Assembly: GCA_020912385.1 (NCBI GenBank)
Contig: CP087210.1
Span: forward strand, 2,418,001-2,482,000
From: Neofusicoccum parvum
Lineage: Eukaryota; Ascomycota; Dothideomycetes; Botryosphaeriales; Botryosphaeriaceae
Length of the DNA: 64,000 bases
Reading direction: 5' to 3'
The notes beneath the pieces are model-generated. The model was not told the DNA's origin and made no database searches. It saw only the letters and a list, made by a program, of their open reading frames with translations. The translations under genes were made by a program, and so were the position numbers. How positions within the stretch are numbered: position 1 is the first letter of the stretch; every line of letters begins with the position of its first letter. Shown piece after piece: positions 11,427 to 21,885 of the stretch.

Positions 11427-13483
11427 GTGGCGGATACGGCAAGTGGCCAGGTTACCGACCCAACGACGCGCGTTCGGGCGAAGACAAAGGAAGTGTTTGT
11501 TTTGGTGACTCGGATGTAAAGTTTCGATTACTTGTTGCAGACCTGGAGAATAGAGCAGCTGGTATCGCGAGCATAGGGGAGACTTCTGTCTGAAGGTCTA
11601 GAGGATTGCTGTGGACGGCAGTTGCTTTCGTCTGCGTGCAACAGGTCTTCTGTGGAGAGGATGTCCGGAAGACGGGCGTCGAGGAACGGGTATAAATACA
11701 TGGCGGACTGCGCACAAGCGAGGGAAGCCCAGCACGTTCTTGCGGAGTAATAGCCGCAGTTACTCCGGCTGGCAGTGAATGGCTGTGTCAAAGTGTGTCG
11801 AAGTGTGTCTGTAGAGGCGGTGTTGCACGCGTTTGCGCTGCACACTGCTTCATGTGACACAAACACTTCCGCATCACGCGCAGGTAGGAGCCAGAGTAAG
11901 CAGTAAAAGGAAGGCCTTAGAATCCTACGGATTGCTGCTCTCGACTTCATGGCCGCAAACACTGCTCTTGTATTTTCCCGGAAAGATCGGTCAGCCCCAA
12001 AGAGGAACTTGTCAAAGCACACGACACCAGAACAATGCCGTGAAACAAAAGTAAACTTTGCATCATCGAAGCGTAGTCTCATATGGTGTAATGAAGCGGC
12101 ATTTTTGACCATCAAGACTATTAATGCTCCAAAGTCCATCCTACAGCAAGTTTCTACCGCATATACGTTGGTGGTTCCGGGTCAAATCCAATACGGATTT
12201 TTCTCGAAATGAAAATTTCAACCAGCACACTCAGTACCACGTACAACAACAGTTTCCAGCTCATAAAGCGTCGGTCTCGGTATGATGGTCTTGCATACCT
12301 CGAAACTCCCGAGAGAGAATATTGCCAGGGAATGACACCGACATATCCTTGGCAACAGCGTGTATATATTGTTTGACGGCAGACGTGAGCGGCCAGTTCT
12401 TGTTCTCTTGCTGCTTTTTCTAATTTGCGTGTTTTTTTCTTGTTAAGAATGAGTTCATGACGGGAGAAGAGCAAAAGTAGATGGTGCACGAAGAGCCAAG
12501 GTATGGCGTGGAGCGTAACTAAAAAGTAGATAGAGTGCGAAAGCCGAATGAGATGATGCGCGGTAGCGGAACAGGAGCAATGCAATTTCCTGCGTTCCTG
12601 TGCCGGCTTAGACATCAGCAGTCAATAGAGAGGAGTAGCACTCGCACTGTCCGTCAATCTGCTACTCTTGATGCAGTTCATATCCACCAAAGGAGGCTAC
12701 TTGACCTGTGATAGTCGTCCGTGGTTTTCAACTTACTGCTTTAAGAATTAGCCAAGCCATCGGCTTCAGGTTTAACTTCGTTCTCCGCGAAATCAGAAGA
12801 GGCAATGTCAAAGCCAGGTAGACACGTGTCAAAAGAGGAGACCTCCTTCAGTCTTTTGGATCTGATGAGTGCGTCGTATCTCTTCTTGTCACTGCAGCTC
12901 TTGTAGCGAACAACACCAGTGAGGAGTATGGAGAGAATTAGAGACCAGCCGCAGACATACGTGTGCACTGATATAAAAGTAACACTCAAGATTGACCCTA
13001 AAAGAAGGGAGCGGTAGTGCACCGATGTGCAGTCCCAGCAACAAGAGATATGATATAAAACAAGAACAGTAAGGTGTAGCAAATCCAAAAGTAAGCTTTT
13101 GAAGTCTGAGGTACCAAATACTGTCAGTGAACCAAGTTCATATACTGCGCTTCTCCAGATGATTGCTGGAAATAGCTGAGCAGACAATTCATATGCTTCT
13201 CAGCGGCTACCTCACTGGACATGTGTTGGGTGTTTGAGCATCAAGCACGTTCTAGACTAAAGCATCCATCCACTCTCATCCAATGATGTCGGCAGCCTCT
13301 ATATGAGCACCTAATCTCCCCATGAGTTTCCACAAACCACAAAGAAGCAAATCCCCAGAAAGTTCCACCTCCATTACAGCCCCAAAGGCTCAAGAAAACA
13401 AAGACCCAACCAGTCCGGATGTGCGACAGCCCGCACAGTTGGCCTGAAAAGTCCAAAATCCGCGTAGACAGGCGAGACCGCGT
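11427..13483. other. Spacer between the two PHD-finger paralogues
   Basis: About 2 kb, lower in GC than the flanking genes. It holds the promoter of paralogue A and the 3' flank of paralogue B. A TATA-like stretch read toward paralogue A lies near 11690-11700. One weak coding candidate (12741-13187) is listed separately. Other open frames have no coherent protein features. Confidence 0.5.
12741..13187 (-). CDS. Possible small membrane protein, orphan ORF
   Basis: An uninterrupted 148-residue frame on the minus strand. It shows two or three hydrophobic stretches (about residues 29-50 and 61-93) followed by a charged tail ending ANS. I recognise no family, and there is no supporting neighbour or splice evidence. 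It could equally be chance reading in AT-richer spacer, or one exon of a larger unrecognised gene. A second hydrophobic stretch in another frame near 12180-12290 could be a further exon, but I could not join them convincingly. Confidence 0.25.
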   Translation of the reverse strand: MSAQLFPAIIWRSAVYELGSLTVFGTSDFKSLLLDLLHLTVLVLYHISCCWDCTSVHYRSLLLGSILSVTFISVHTYVCGWSLILSILLTGVVRYKSCSDKKRYDALIRSKRLKEVSSFDTCLPGFDIASSDFAENEVKPEADGLANS

Positions 13484-16400
13484 CTACTTTCTCAAGTTCC
13501 TCTCCATCTCGAGCCTCATCTCGAGCCTCAACACCGCCTCGGCCGACCTGACCGGATCCTCGCGGTACACCTTCCTCGCACCGGCGCCCAGCTCCATCGT
13601 CCCCCAGGGGAGCTTGACCTCGACATCCTCCGCCTTGACCGAGCGTCCCTTCTGCCTCTTCGCCCCACCCGCCGTCTCCTTCTCCCCCTCCTTGACGCCC
13701 TCGCAGCGCTCGCAAACCTCCGCCGAGTCCCCCTCCCCCTCAACCTGCTGCACGCACCTCCACCCCAGGATCCCGTCCGCGATGTCCCTCGCCGGCGGCA
13801 CCTCTCCGCCCGCGCGCCTCCGCTCCTGCACCACGCCGTCGACCTCAGCCGCCAGCTCCTCGACCGGGCACGTCCGCCACGCGCCGGGCGGGACGCGCGC
13901 GTGGATCTCGCGGAGGACGAGGCGCACCAGCGGGGCCAGGGCGGCGGGCTCGGTCGCGGCGCGGGCCAGCGCCGGCGCCGCCGCGTCGAGCAGCGCCCGC
14001 TCCTCCAGGAACCACGTCATGTCGCAGCGGCAGGCGCGGCAGTAGAACCGCTCGCCGGGCGGCGGCGCGTGCGTCGCGTCCAGGCAGCGCGCGTGGAAGT
14101 GGCGGATCGGGCAGCGCGCGTGCGCGCACTCGAGCATGCGCTCCGTCGGCAGGCCGCCGCACACGCAGACGCGTGTGACGGGGAGCGTGGTCGCGTCGGC
14201 GCGCAGCCGGGCGAGCGCTGCGGCTTCGAGCCGTGTGAGGCCGCCGTTGGCGTCGAGCTTGCGGGCGAGCCCGTCGCGCAGGGCGAGGTTCTGGGCGTTG
14301 CGCCGGCCGATCAGGAAGAACTGCCAGCACTGCTCGGCGAGGTGCCCCTCGCGGCGCGCGAACTGGTCGGTCAGGTAGGCGGGCGGCTGTGCGGACGCGT
14401 CTATCAGGCACGTCGCGATGTGGGCGTGCGCGAGCATGCCGAGCTGGCCGGCCGGGCAGCCGGGCGCGCCTTCGGCCAGCGAGACGGCGACTTCTTCCAC
14501 CGGGCGGACGGCAGTAACATGCACCGCGTCGCCCATGGGCACGATGATGCGGGCTTTGGAGAGCTTGGGCGGGCAGTTGGGCCCGGCGGCGGCGGTGGCG
14601 TCGTTGAAGGGGGTGGAGGGTGTGGTGGTCCACGGGTGCGGTAGGATACGGTGCAGGTGCTGCTCGAAGCTCTTCCAGTCGTCCCAGCAGGGGTGCGAGG
14701 GGTCGACGGCGTGGATGGAGTCGATTTCGACGTACTCCTCTTCCGGGTCCGGCTTGGGCTGCAGGGGGATGTCGGAGACGGGGGCCCAGATGTTGTGGTT
14801 GTGTATGTTTTGCAGACCGCTGGAGAAGAAGTCTGTCGAGGTGACGGGCTTGAGGAAGGGGGATACGAAAAGGTTCTGGAGAGAGTTGCTAAAGACCTCC
14901 TTTGCCTGCTGCTTCGCGGCTTTGGACTTTTCCTCCGGGGTCAGTTCCGGGACAGGTGGCTTGGAAACCTCGATAGGCACTGGATATACGTGCGGGGAAG
15001 GCGGCTCTAGGACGACTTCTTTAGGCTTAGGATCCTTAGGAGGCCTGGCAGTTTGCCGGACTTCGTTATGCATCTCTGAGAAAGCAGTGTCTCCGCCCTC
15101 ATCCTCCAGCTCCTTGCTCGTGCTCACTTCATCGCCATGTCCTTTGGAAGAAGCAGGACTGCTAATCCGGGAATTGATGGGCGAAGCGGAATCGTCTTTA
15201 TCAGCATCCGACGTATCTTCCTCGTCATCGTCGAGACTGTCTTCACACATCGAATCCAGGACAGAGAACCTGTTCCGATCGGCGCCGCCACGCTCTCCGC
15301 GCAGCGCCTGGAGAATGTTGGCCCTGTTGTTCCGGAGCCTCGTCCGCTCTCTCGCTTCGCCCGAAAGCGCAAAAGCGCTGAGCATCTCCTTCTGGTTCCG
15401 CTTCGCACCCGCGTTGATCGGAACGATGCGCACGACTCTCGGACGAACCTCCTCTTCAGGCGCCTGCACAGTCTCTTCCGCCTCCTCCACGGCATCAACC
15501 ACGCGCGACTGCTCGTCTTCCACCTTCTCCTCCTCCGCCCGGGCCGCCCTCGTGGCGTGCGCGACCCTCTGCCTGCGCAGGTTGATCATGCGGTCCAGCG
15601 TGCCTCTGTTCACGAACCGCAGGAAGCCACCCCTCCGCTTCGCCGTCTCGGCCTCCTCGTTCCACACGTTCTCGAAGTCCGCGCGGGCCAGCAGCCGCAG
15701 CTGTGCGACGAGGGCCCTCGCCTCCCTGCCCGGTGCCGCCGCCCCGACATCGACGCCCAGCCGGGCCAGCGCGGCGTCGGCCTGGCGCTCGAAGTCGGGC
15801 ACTTCCACAACGCCGCCCGGCCCCAGCTGGCGGCGGTGCCAGGCGCAGCCGCGCGCGTCCCAGGCCAGCGCGGCGGGGAAGCCAGGGTCGTCGAGGTCGA
15901 TGCGGTCGCGCTCGTCGCCGTCGTCGCGCGGCGCGTGCGGGTGGAGGGCGGCGGCGACGCGCTGGACCTCGTGGCCGGTGACGGCGTCGACGGCGGTGCG
16001 GCTGAGCGCCTTCTCCAGCTTCTTGGCCGCCTTGTTGTGCTTGCGCTTGCGCTGCGGCGTCCCGGGCTGGCGGGGCTGCGGAGGCTCGCTGTCGGTCGGG
16101 CATCCGGCGGTGGTGTCATCGTCGTCGTCGTCGCCGTCGAGGCAGAACGGGTTCTGTTGCGGTCCTTCGCCGTGGTCTTCGCTGGTGCTGTTGTTGAGCT
16201 TTTCCAGGGCGCGCACGGCGGCGGCGATGGTCTTGTGTCGCTTGAAGTGCTCCTCGCGCGAGCGGCGGCAAGCCTCGCACTCGAGCGTCTTGTTGGGCCA
16301 GAAGAGGTTCTGGTGGTACTTGCAGCACGGCATCACATGGTCGCCAAGGCAGATGCTGAGGAGCGTGCCGGTGTGGGACTCTGGAACGGCGCAGACCGGG

Positions 16401-16534
16401 CAGTGGTGGTCGAGCCCGGGCGTGTCCTCCCAGACGAAGCCAATGTGCTTTTGCGGCCTCGGCGGCTGGGCCTGCGAGGATTGTTCTGAAGTTGAGCTTT
16501 CTGTGGAAAGAGAGCGCTCCATGGCTGGCTGCAT
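13484..16534 (-). CDS. PHD-finger protein with N-terminal Cys/His module, tandem paralogue B
   Basis: A single 1016-residue open frame without introns. Residues 43-101 hold the same eight-ligand Cys/His module as the neighbour with identical spacing (C45, C48, C62, H66, C70, H74, C86, C89), then EEHFKRHK. An Asp run (about residues 135-140) and a basic KRKHNKAAKKLEKAL segment follow. The block NEEAETAKRRGGFLRFVNRG matches the neighbour. Around residues 395-470 come a highly charged, probably disordered part and a Ser/Asp-rich region. The C-terminal PHD finger lies at about residues 787-833 (CVCGG, ECAHARC, FHARC, FYCRAC), preceded by a conserved helical segment containing EQCWQFF. The family is unknown to me. 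It is probably nuclear, by inference from the PHD finger and basic stretches. The 715-codon open frame on the opposite strand is a shadow of this gene. Confidence 0.85.
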   Translation of the reverse strand: MQPAMERSLSTESSTSEQSSQAQPPRPQKHIGFVWEDTPGLDHHCPVCAVPESHTGTLLSICLGDHVMPCCKYHQNLFWPNKTLECEACRRSREEHFKRHKTIAAAVRALEKLNNSTSEDHGEGPQQNPFCLDGDDDDDDTTAGCPTDSEPPQPRQPGTPQRKRKHNKAAKKLEKALSRTAVDAVTGHEVQRVAAALHPHAPRDDGDERDRIDLDDPGFPAALAWDARGCAWHRRQLGPGGVVEVPDFERQADAALARLGVDVGAAAPGREARALVAQLRLLARADFENVWNEEAETAKRRGGFLRFVNRGTLDRMINLRRQRVAHATRAARAEEEKVEDEQSRVVDAVEEAEETVQAPEEEVRPRVVRIVPINAGAKRNQKEMLSAFALSGEARERTRLRNNRANILQALRGERGGADRNRFSVLDSMCEDSLDDDEEDTSDADKDDSASPINSRISSPASSKGHGDEVSTSKELEDEGGDTAFSEMHNEVRQTARPPKDPKPKEVVLEPPSPHVYPVPIEVSKPPVPELTPEEKSKAAKQQAKEVFSNSLQNLFVSPFLKPVTSTDFFSSGLQNIHNHNIWAPVSDIPLQPKPDPEEEYVEIDSIHAVDPSHPCWDDWKSFEQHLHRILPHPWTTTPSTPFNDATAAAGPNCPPKLSKARIIVPMGDAVHVTAVRPVEEVAVSLAEGAPGCPAGQLGMLAHAHIATCLIDASAQPPAYLTDQFARREGHLAEQCWQFFLIGRRNAQNLALRDGLARKLDANGGLTRLEAAALARLRADATTLPVTRVCVCGGLPTERMLECAHARCPIRHFHARCLDATHAPPPGERFYCRACRCDMTWFLEERALLDAAAPALARAATEPAALAPLVRLVLREIHARVPPGAWRTCPVEELAAEVDGVVQERRRAGGEVPPARDIADGILGWRCVQQVEGEGDSAEVCERCEGVKEGEKETAGGAKRQKGRSVKAEDVEVKLPWGTMELGAGARKVYREDPVRSAEAVLRLEMRLEMERNLRK

Positions 16535-16991
16535 GGCACGTCCTCGTGAAGTGTTGTGCCTGTGATTCGGTGGAAGCGTGACCCGGAAACGCGGTAGGGG
16601 TCCCGAGGAGGATCGATGGCAAGGCCACAGACGGCGTGTCGCGACTGGGGTCAGAAGATTATCTGAGGGTGGGCGAGGAAGAAGGTTCTGGTGCTTGGCG
16701 AGCAGCGGTTTATGTACCTACGCTGTGTCGACACCAACCGCGAGCATCTTCCGTCTGCTCCACATTCACCGACGCGCCAGGGCAGTTGCGAGCACGCACC
16801 CTCCAGCCAGGCAAAAGTAAAATCAGTAACCGATAGAATGTGTTTTTTTCTTTGCTGTAAATAGTCGTAAATCATGAGGCCGTCCATATATTTCCCCCTG
16901 TCATCCCACCAAGCAATCGTAAGGAGTGGAAAAGATACGAAAATACGGAAATCACCTCCCAAATCACTGCTTTTCAGCACCCTGCCAAGCC
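16535..16991. other. Promoter region of paralogue B and 3' flank of EGT1
   Basis: A 457-bp spacer between same-strand genes with no credible coding content. An AT-rich stretch near 16840-16870 is compatible with the EGT1 3' end region. Confidence 0.5.
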
Positions 16992-19687
16992 CTATGCATC
17001 CCGAACCACACGCGCCGTCGTCCAGCAGTAAGGGTAGTTGCGCTGGAACCAGTTGACAAACGTCTTCCGGCCCGCAATTCTTGGGTGCGTGGCCCACGAC
17101 CCACCCAGTACGACGTTATGCTTCCCGTCGAAGAAATCCGCCGTGTAGCCAGGATACAGATCCATGGCCTTGAACCCCCCGTGCGGCTCCAACACGGTGC
17201 TCGTCCACTCCCACGCACCACCCATGCCAGCCAGCCCAGCGAGCTTGTCGCCATTCTGGGTAACAGGCACGGGGTGCCAATGCTTGAACCCGACATTCGC
17301 ACCGCTGAGGTCAACGTGCAGGTCGTGTGGGTTAGGAGAGGAAGAGGCAGCCGTGTTGGAGACGCCGTTGAGGCCGTTTGAGGAAGCGTAGGATGGCGGT
17401 GACTCCTCTACGCCATCATTTACCAGATGCCCGTTGACGGCAGGAATGGTACGCTGCGTCGTCGGCTGCGTTGCCTCTTTCTTCTGCCGCTCAGCGTAAG
17501 AATAAATGCTGCGGGCCTCCGGCATCGTGGGGATTCGACCGCCCATCCAGCTTGCGCAGCCGGCCAGTTCGTTGTACGACGCAAGGACCGGCCAGTCAAG
17601 CGCGTACTTCAAAGGAACCCCGCCAAACACAGTCCTCACGGATACGCCATCAAACTTCTTCTCGTCAAAGATGCAATGCTCTGAAGCATCACCATTGCTG
17701 GCACCGTTGATGTGGCCATTGATGACAGTCTCAGGTGCGAGGTTGGAGGTCGACCAAGAAGCCGGGAGCTCGGGACACCTTGTCTGCTTCAAGTACTCCA
17801 TGTACTCTCCGTTGGTAATGGCACGTGCTTTGGCAACGAACGATCCGACTGAGATCTTGCGAGGCGGCTTTTCGTTGTCCCAGCCGAAGTATCGTACCGC
17901 CCCGTCCTCATTCTCTGGGTCATCGAGGCCTTCGGATAGTTCGCAGGCAGGAATCGTGAACCACTGGTTCTCAACCGCCTCCTTCGCCGCCTGTTTCGCT
18001 TGTGCCTCGAAATCTGGCACAACAGTAGCCGGGGGTGGGAGGGTCTTGTCACTGTGCAAAAGCATGTACAGAAGTGTCTCCAGATGCATGATCTCATGTT
18101 CGTAGCCAATCCACAGAGCACGAGAGAGGCGGCGGTTTGACTTCGCCTCGCCGCTCTGGTAAAAAGCGGAAACCCTGCGACGGACAGCATTCTGGAACTC
18201 GTTGATCTCCTCAGACGGTGGCCAGGATTCCGGGATCTCGCTGTGAGAATGGCATTGTGCCGGGTTGTCAACATCTGGGTCGATGCCTCTCTCGAAAATC
18301 TGAGGATAGTGACTCGGTTCCGTTCCAGGCTGCCCGCTGGCTCGGGAAATATGAATGTCCAGGAACGTCGGGATGTGGCCAAGATAGAAGATGCAAGCAT
18401 TCCGAAGCTTGATAGGTTTCTCTAAGAGCTCGTCATCTGAGATCATATCCTGGGTCACCGCATCCCAAGCAGACCAGATCTGCTCCCAATCCCTCATGGA
18501 CGGAACTGGGTTGGCGGCGTACTGTTCCGGTTTCAAGGGCCAGAAAATCTTTGGCTTAGATACCATGTGAAGGCCGTAATCTCCAGCCTTGTTCGTCCAC
18601 TTGGCGCCCTCGGCAACCTGCGTGTATTCCCACAGCGCTCTCGTCTCCTCCGCACTGTACTTGTAGCTCTCCTCGATACGGATTCTCTCTCCTGCTTTGA
18701 TGGCAACGCCATCCACAGTCACATCTTTGAGCGGCGAGACAAAAGCGTGGTGCCGACCATTTTCAACGTCGAACTCTCCAATAGCCTCCCACTCGCCGGC
18801 CTTGAACGCTTCGGTACCAAGGATCCGGTTCGCGTTTCGAAGGCCATTCAAGATGAAAGCGTGGGTAGTTCCGTGCCGGTCGTTGTAAGCGTGGTAGACT
18901 CTTTCTGGGTCCTTGCACGCGTCGAGACCAATGATGAGATTGTCACCCGTCTGAAGAGAGTCGGCAACACTGCGCAAGAAAGGGCCGGCCTCGTGTCTCT
19001 TGAAGTTGCCAATGCTCGAGCCAAGCGACAGTACAGTCTTCGGCTTGGAGGAGATCTCCGGCCGCTTCATCCACACCATGCCATCGTCGTAGGTACCGTG
19101 GAGACCATGGCACTTCACGTGTTTGTAGCTCTGGCTCGGAACTTCGGCCAGGGTCCGCTCAAGCTCCGGCAGAGAGAGATCAAGGGCGAAGTAGTCGATA
19201 TCCTTCTTCTGCCTCTCCAACGCCTGCAAGAGAATGTTGACCTTGCGAAGGTTCCTGAGAATGCGGTCAGCAATCAACCCACGTGACCGGTAGGAATGGC
19301 GCAATAGCAAACTAACCCGCTTCCGAGCTCCACAATCATCGAACCGGGTTTGATCCGGTCGGCAATGCGGTCAGCATAGGCCTCCAAAACCTCAATCTCG
19401 GCATTGGTGAGGTAGTACTGGTCGAGGTAGGTGATCTTCTCGAACAGCCTCAGGCCAGCCTCGTCGTACAGCAGCAGGGTAGGCAGCGTCTTCTCGCCGC
19501 CGTTCGCGGGACGCAGGCCCTCGGAGATGGCAGCGGCCAGCGAGATCTCGTCGGCATCGCGGCGGATGTCAATGATGGTGGTGGTGGGTGCGGGGGGCGG
19601 AGCCTCATTGACGGAGTCGAAGCGCTTGCGGGGGGAGCTCTGGACGCGGGGGCCGGAGCCGAGCTCGGGGAGGGTGTCGTAGGCCAT
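16992..19687 (-). CDS. EGT1: Ergothioneine biosynthesis protein EGT1 (methyltransferase-sulfoxide synthase fusion)
   Basis: Two exons, 19687-19317 and 19254-16992, with a 62-nt intron, give 877 residues, typical of fungal EGT1. The N-terminal third is an EgtD-type SAM-dependent methyltransferase that trimethylates histidine to hercynine: the glycine motif VELGSG is split by the intron, and SLGSSIGNF follows. The central DinB-like part carries the iron-binding Hx3HxE motif HEIMHLE near residue 508. The C-terminal formylglycine-enzyme-like domain has GGAWEWTS and GGSWATHPR. Together these convert hercynine and cysteine to hercynylcysteine sulfoxide in the cytosol. The start at 19687 (MAYD) is preferred. 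An upstream in-frame ATG at 19747 would add 20 poorly ordered residues. No second-step lyase (EGT2) gene is next to it. Antioxidant function is established for the family. Confidence 0.95.
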
Positions 19688-21450
19688 GGTCAAACTACTT
19701 GGCTGGTACAAGACGCGTGCTCTGGGGGCAGAATGGCGGGACGGCACGGGAGCTTTTAAGGGACGGGGCTGGTGTCAACGGGAAGTCAACGGGGATGGAC
19801 AGAGTTCGGGGCCCGACGAGAGTACGGGCACAGGTGTAGCTCGGGAAGCCACGTTTAGGCAGATCTAATGTCATACGTCAGGTCAGATTCAGGACTGGCG
19901 AATGGGAGGGGCGGGTGAGCCACGTACCTGACGCTCACGCTCTCGCGTCGTAATGCTCAACCCTGCGTCGGTATTGCGCTGTTTTTCGCGGCTTGCATGC
20001 GGCCCCGCATTCTGTCCCCCACTGCGGCCTCGAACAGCGCTCGGGAACATGCAGCTGGCTCGGCATCAAAAGACGCGATGGCTCCTGCATGACGTAGGCC
20101 GGCAGGGTTGTTGACCGGCGGGCGCGACAGCGCGGAGAGGGAGCTGCAGCGGTTCACGAGCCAGAGCGCGGTGCAAGGCGTGGCAGAGTGGCGTGTGAGA
20201 CAGCGCCGGTCAGCGCGGCGCAACGATCAAAGAGGCTCCAATGCCAGGGCTCGCGGCGGCTGCTTGCGGCCAGGTACCAGCCCACCAGCCCACCAGGCCT
20301 CGCAGCGCTCGCACAGCGCGCGGGTCGGCAGCGGCGGAACCTTGGCCAGGCTGCGGGGTACTGAGAGCATCGTGACGCCATAGCGTGAGCCTGACAAATG
20401 GCTATGACAGTGCGGTGCGAGACGGACAGCGGGAGCGGCGGCGTGGGGCGAGGACAAGTGGTGAGAGCTTTCCCGGATGGACGCAAAGAGTGGAGGAGGT
20501 GCAGCAGGCCAGCACGCTTCCAGCCTGGGCCCAGCCGCAGCGCCCGTGTTTCTGCGGGTGCCGCACGTGATTGGCGCGTCTTGCGGGCGCTCAGCACCAG
20601 GCCGGCCAGCACGCGCAACGCTGCGCCGGCCAGGTCGTCGGCGGCGATCCTGCAGCCAGCGCGCGCGGGAACGCTTGGTTCGTGCTGCACGTGACGCGTG
20701 CGCAACTCTATCCTGACCTCTTCCCACGATCATGCCCCCTGCCATCCCGCTGCACACATGCAGGCCGGCGTCGTGGCCGCTGCTCTCGTCGCGCGGCGCC
20801 TGGCTGCTTGCCGGCCTCGCTCCCCGCGGCCTGGCGAGCGCGCCCCAGTGCATCCCTCCCGCTCTCCATCCGGCGTTTGCCGAGACGCAACAGACCTTCT
20901 GGCTGACTTGCAACCCTGGCGCTGCCGCTCGCGCTTCGGGCAATTGATTACAGAATCTGCGCCTCCTATATCCGTGGCGATTCATCCGGTCGTGCTGTCT
21001 GACTCACCACTTGATGAGACGCAGCATGCAGGGTGCCTGCTGCCCCGACGCGCACCACCGCACCGCGCCAGTTCTTCGGCGCTGGAAGCAAGGCGTCCGC
21101 GCTTACTGCTGGCCCCACCCCTCATGTTTCCATAATCAACTCCGGATATTCGCCACCCGGACATGATCGTGGAATCAATCTGACCTCCATCAACGACATG
21201 GGAGCGAAACATACCGCAAACCATCGCATGCACGAGAGTGGGCCAACGCGATGCTTGGTCGGCCGTTCACTCCAATGAGCCCTCTTCCCAGCCTTCCGAC
21301 TGAGAACTGCACATACAGGCACACCGGTCACATCAACATCATCAGCCGGCGCTGTCTGTCTGCGCCTGTCATTGTGCATATAATAAGCCCGGCGTGCGTC
21401 TCCCCCGGCTTGAGTCAGCGACGCGCGCAAGCACTGTTCTTTCTATCAAC

Positions 21451-21885
21451 CAGCACAGACGAAATTACCCGATTAGGAATTAAGCGAGACAAGACCCTGC
21501 ACCCAAGGGCGCGCCGTATCTGCACCTCCAATTCCCCGCGGCAAAGGCGGCTTGGTCGATCGGCTTTGCCACGTCATGCTATGGATTGGCGACCGCCATC
21601 ATCTACAAGCACAGATGGAAATTTCCTTTTCCGGAAACCCATTGTGACCAAAACTTGCCAATGGGACCCGACGAAACCTGCGCATCTGCACGTCGGATCG
21701 AGCACCACAAGCAGCGTTACATCCCTCTGGCGCTATCGTACGTTGCATCCGTACATGCGGTGAATCCAAGGCAGCAGAATATCTTCTCTCGCCAGCACAG
21801 ACGAAAATTTCCTGATTCGGAAGTTAGTATGACCGAACCCTGCAGGCCCCTTTCCGCACATCCGATCCTGCACCACCGAGGAGAC
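21451..21885. repeat. Degenerate three-copy direct repeat
   Basis: Three diverged copies begin at about 21451, 21607 and 21793. Each starts with AGCACAGA followed by a GAAA-rich run and a TTCC/GGAA segment, then an ACCCTGC-like and an ATC-TGCAC-like block in the same order. Spacing is 156 and 186 bp. I read them as an old tandem duplication; the origin is not recognised. Confidence 0.5.

Noticed and set aside
11528..12139. A 203-codon minus-strand frame upstream of paralogue A
   Set aside because: It covers the promoter of paralogue A, has scattered Cys and no coherent fold or family resemblance.
14418..16565. A 715-codon plus-strand open frame opposite PHD paralogue B
   Set aside because: It mirrors the codon structure of a GC-rich gene on the other strand, is Ser/Arg-rich with no domain, and lacks similarity to paralogue A's opposite strand.
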